64,000 bases of DNA from Streptomyces griseofuscus (GTDB lineage: Bacteria; Actinomycetota; Actinomycetes; Streptomycetales; Streptomycetaceae), in assembly GCF_014673495.1 (NCBI RefSeq), contig NZ_CP051006.1:4836001-4900000 (forward strand), given 5' to 3'. Made by a program: the position numbers and the translations under genes. Below the pieces are notes generated by a model, which searched no databases, was not told where the DNA came from, and worked only from the letters and a program-made list of their open reading frames with translations. Shown one piece after another: positions 61,489-64,000 of the stretch; within the stretch, counting starts at the first letter, position 1; every line of letters begins with the position of its first letter.

Positions 61489-62715
61489 CTACTGTGCCAC
61501 CGTCGGGCCGGACGGTGGCGGACCGGCGTGACCGCTCGCCGGGCGTGACACCGGCCTGTACTCCTCCCGGCCGTCCGGGTGGGCGCACTGCTGGGGGACG
61601 GACCCGAGCGCTGCTCCCTGCCCCGGTGTCGGCACGTTGCATCGACTGGCGCTGCGCCGAAGGAGGTGAGGCAGGAACGTGTAGAAGCGGTCGGGAAGGA
61701 ACACGGCGTCCGCGACGATCATCGTGGCCGAGAAGAGCGGCAGTCCGAGAACCACGGCGATGGCGACGTGCATGCCCAGCAGGACGCCCAGGACGGGGTA
61801 CTTGAGCCGGCCGAACAGCACGAACGGAAAGGCGACCTGGGTGAGAACGGTCAGGTAACCGACGACCGCCATCGCGAGCGGGTACCGGTCCATGGCGTGG
61901 GAGAGCGCGGGCCACGGCTGGAAGAGATCCAGGTTCAGCACGTAGTGGAGCGCGGTGCCATCGTCCCAGAACGAGCCCTGGACCTTGTACAGACCGGCCG
62001 ATCCGTACAGGAAGCAGACCTGCGCCGCGATCACGAAGACGCCGCAGTTGTGGACCACGGTGGCCAACGTCGTGCGGGCCGCCCGCAGGTCCTGCGGGAC
62101 ATGGCTCCGCGCTCGCGTCGTCGGCGTGCCGTCCGCACGTGCCGACTTGATCCGCGCCCTGCGCGCGTCCAGCGACCAGCGCCGGCCGCACGCGGTGAGC
62201 GCGAGGTAGAAGGCCATCAGCAGGAGGAGATTGTCGCCCCCGTCCGTCATGAAGATCGCCCTGGCGTGGAAGGAGGCCACCACAGTGGCGAAGACCACGG
62301 ACGTGACCCGGGTTCGCCAGCCCAGCATGAACAGCGTGGACGTCACGAGGGCCAGCGCATAGCAGAGCTCGAAGTAGGCACGGCTGTCCGAAAGGATCAG
62401 GAAGCTGTACCAGCCCGTCTGGTCGAAGAGCTGTGCCGCCAGTGAGGGTGTCCACGGGGAGCCGGGGCCCCAGATCTCGTCCCGGTGCGGGAACTCCCGC
62501 AGGAGGAAGCTTAGGTAGAGCAGCCCGTAACCGATACGCAGAACGGACGTGGCGTACAAGGACACCGGCCGGCCGGTGAGAAAGTCCCAGAAGGCATCGG
62601 TCCGTGCGAGGAGCAGGCGGTGGACCGCCCCGGGGGCCCATGCCCCGCCCCCGCCCCCGGACCCGCCCGGTGCCGTCGGCGCGGCCGGGAGTTCGCGGAT
62701 CTGCTCATTTCCCAC
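61489..62715 (-). CDS. HTTM-domain integral membrane protein
   Basis: 408 residues. About eight hydrophobic segments; SVLRIGYGLLYLSFLLREF, RDEIWGP, and FMTDGGDNLLLLMAFYLAL are the HTTM (horizontally transferred transmembrane) signature, a family related to vitamin K-dependent gamma-carboxylase. The roughly 60 C-terminal residues are hydrophilic and Cys-containing. ATG at 62715 overlaps the preceding gene by 11 bp. Confidence 0.87.
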   Translation of the reverse strand: MGNEQIRELPAAPTAPGGSGGGGGAWAPGAVHRLLLARTDAFWDFLTGRPVSLYATSVLRIGYGLLYLSFLLREFPHRDEIWGPGSPWTPSLAAQLFDQTGWYSFLILSDSRAYFELCYALALVTSTLFMLGWRTRVTSVVFATVVASFHARAIFMTDGGDNLLLLMAFYLALTACGRRWSLDARRARIKSARADGTPTTRARSHVPQDLRAARTTLATVVHNCGVFVIAAQVCFLYGSAGLYKVQGSFWDDGTALHYVLNLDLFQPWPALSHAMDRYPLAMAVVGYLTVLTQVAFPFVLFGRLKYPVLGVLLGMHVAIAVVLGLPLFSATMIVADAVFLPDRFYTFLPHLLRRSASRCNVPTPGQGAALGSVPQQCAHPDGREEYRPVSRPASGHAGPPPSGPTVAQ

Positions 62716-63421
62716 GGGGTGTCACCTTCCACCAGGGCAGGAGCCGGTTCTCCACCGGTGTCGGCGGCCGGTGCCCGGCCGCCGTGCCGGGCGCGACGAC
62801 GGGCGCCGTGACGACCCGGAGCTGGACGAACTCGAACGTGCCTCCGCGGAGACCGGCGACGCGTTCCGCGGCGATGTTGCCCAGATACTTCTGCATCATC
62901 ACGGCTCGCGCCGAGCGTGCCGTGTCGTCCGCGCCGTGTGTGTCGACGTAGGAAGACCAGGCACGGCGCAGGAGGTTCTGAGCCGAGTGGCTCGGGAACG
63001 GGTCGTGTTCGACGGCGGCACGGTCCAGGGCGGTCAGGTCCGTCCAGGGGCTGACCCGCGCCGAGCCGTCGGGCTGGGTGTGCGCGGTCCTCGCCCACAC
63101 CCTCCGGTTCACGGAGTCTGGATTGGGGGCGAAGAGCCGCCAGTTCTGTTCGAAGAAGGGGTACACCCACGCGTCGACCTGCCGGCTGTACCGCTGTGAG
63201 ACCGGGTTGGGAGGCGCCACATGGAGAAAGACGGCACCGAGGTGGACCAGGGTCGTCACGACACACATGAGGACGGCAGCGCGCAGCCCCGCTCTCAGAG
63301 CCCTGACACCCCTCGGCCGCTTGGGGGGCAGGGCCGCGCCGTCACACCGCTCCCCCGGCGGCGGGCCGGCATCGGACCGTCGGCCTTCCCTCACGTGCGC
63401 TGAATCAGTTCCGCTCGGCAC
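62705..63421 (-). CDS. DUF5819 family membrane-anchored protein
   Basis: 238 residues. One transmembrane segment near 43-65 (AAVLMCVVTTLVHLGAVFLHV), then NPVSQRYSRQVDAWVYPFFEQNWRLFAPNPDSVN, the DUF5819 core. DUF5819 genes are commonly next to HTTM genes in Streptomyces, and overlap by 11 bp here, so the two proteins probably act together at the membrane. ATG at 63421. Confidence 0.82.
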   Translation of the reverse strand: MPSGTDSAHVREGRRSDAGPPPGERCDGAALPPKRPRGVRALRAGLRAAVLMCVVTTLVHLGAVFLHVAPPNPVSQRYSRQVDAWVYPFFEQNWRLFAPNPDSVNRRVWARTAHTQPDGSARVSPWTDLTALDRAAVEHDPFPSHSAQNLLRRAWSSYVDTHGADDTARSARAVMMQKYLGNIAAERVAGLRGGTFEFVQLRVVTAPVVAPGTAAGHRPPTPVENRLLPWWKVTPRGK

Positions 63422-63554
63422 CGCCCACCTTGCTTTCTCGCTTCCACTGCCCGACGACCGAGGTTTCGTGGACCGACACCGGCGGCGTGCGGCGGAATCG
63501 AGGGATCCCGCCGCACGCAGTCATCCGGTGTACGGATCTCTCGCAACCCGCCAA

Positions 63555-64000
63555 CTAGCCTTCCTGGCTGTCGACCTTGGGCGCGTTGCCGTAGCCGTAG
63601 TTGCCGCTGTTGTCGCCGTAGCCATAACCGTTGTCCTCAGGCTGACCACCCTGGCCGTACTCCGGCTTTCCGGGCGCACCCTGCTGTTCACCGCCCGGCT
63701 TGCCGTTGTGGCCAGGCCCGCCCCCGTGGCCCGGTCCCCCGTGCTCCCCCGGCTTGCCGCCGTGCTGGCCCGCGGTGTTTCCGACCGTGTTGCCCGCCGT
63801 GTTCCCGGAGGTGACGTTGTTCCCCGCGGTGTTGCCCACGGTGTTCCCGGAGGTGGCGCCGGCCGTGACGTTGACGATGGGGCCGCCGAGGAGACCACCG
63901 CTGACCAGGCCGCCGCTGAGCAGACCGCCGCTGACCAGTCCTCCACCGACCACACCGGAGGTGCTGCCGGCCGTGGTGCCGGTCGTCGTCCCGGCCGTTG
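63555..64000 (-). CDS. Gly/Asn/Thr-repeat protein, cut by window edge
   Basis: At least 148 codons; open to the right edge. Starts as TAGTT/TGTT-like repeats, then LVSGGLLSGGLVSGGLLGG, then NTVGN/NTAGN pentads, then a Gly/His/Lys/Pro-rich stretch and a C-terminal YGYGDNSGNYGYGN with stop after KVDSQEG. No cysteine. Likely a surface or secreted repetitive protein; the N-terminus and any signal lie outside the window. Confidence 0.65.
   Translation of the reverse strand, partial: TAGTTTGTTAGSTSGVVGGGLVSGGLLSGGLVSGGLLGGPIVNVTAGATSGNTVGNTAGNNVTSGNTAGNTVGNTAGQHGGKPGEHGGPGHGGGPGHNGKPGGEQQGAPGKPEYGQGGQPEDNGYGYGDNSGNYGYGNAPKVDSQEG

Noticed and set aside
1..64000. CRISPR array
   Set aside because: The tandem repeats seen have no unique spacers and there are no cas genes.

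Overview
The window is high-GC actinobacterial DNA, almost certainly from Streptomyces. Supporting signs are strong GC bias at third codon positions, GTG starts, coupled GTGA and overlapping start/stop junctions, an AfsR-type SARP regulator, F420 biosynthesis, HTH/DUF397 pairs, and rare TTA codons in one gene. Calls rest on reading the sequence and on remembered family motifs; no database search was run.

Layout. (1) 1-14.6 kb: a catabolic region. A thiolase-fold/DUF35 pair is divergent from a FadD3-like acyl-CoA ligase. Two further operons follow: amidohydrolase - LLM oxidoreductase - SDR, and LLM oxidoreductase - D-aminoacylase-type amidohydrolase - aldehyde dehydrogenase. All three promoter regions carry the same palindrome, CTGAC-N5-GTCAG (four copies), so they look like one regulon. 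Inside this stretch lie a 68-residue peptide with four ENHAG repeats, a C-rich minisatellite and a large SARP/NB-ARC/TPR regulator. (2) 14.6-19.4 kb: a deazaflavin-dependent reductase-like protein, a PHP-type metallohydrolase and the fused FO synthase that makes the F420 precursor. (3) 19.5-36.2 kb: mixed core and accessory genes, including a YkuD-like protein without its cysteine, an NTPase-TPR protein, a hydrolase/TetR pair, an ADP-ribosylglycohydrolase-like protein with altered metal ligands, a large membrane protein, a D-Ala-D-Ala carboxypeptidase with a very long low-complexity tail, GPP34, an HTH/DUF397 pair, a MerR regulator and a glutathione peroxidase. (4) 36.2-46.5 kb: an ArsR-type regulator, an MFS exporter, a striking amino-acid permease-SpoIIE phosphatase-HATPase fusion, a lipoprotein, a secreted pullulanase, a collagen-like remnant and a GNAT acetyltransferase. 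(5) 46.6-48.9 kb: an EACC1-like protein overlapping a caspase-GAF-PAS protein with two TTA codons, which is a likely conflict or programmed-death module.

(6) 48.9-59.1 kb: a probable integrated element bounded by 93-bp direct repeats (91/93 identical). Each repeat carries the 3' part of a tRNA-Arg(CCT) gene and its terminator on the minus strand. Neither copy has the tRNA 5' half and I see no integrase between them, so this may be one unit of a tandem island continuing to the right. Cargo: a lower-GC DUF262-AlbA_2 protein (candidate defence gene), a beta-lactamase-fold esterase, an HTH-TPR regulator, a RsbW-like ATPase, a Cys-rich small protein, a 55-residue peptide, a JmjC/cupin oxygenase, an aldo/keto reductase and a phosphotransferase. 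The peptide-oxygenase-reductase run looks like a possible uncharacterised RiPP locus. (7) 59.1-64 kb: two DUF5994 paralogues around a STAS protein, an HTTM/DUF5819 membrane pair, and a Gly/Asn/Thr-repeat protein cut by the window edge.

The best candidates for undescribed biology are the EACC1-caspase-GAF-PAS pair, the permease-phosphatase-kinase fusion, the peptide/JmjC/AKR operon inside the tRNA island, and the ENHAG repeat peptide.
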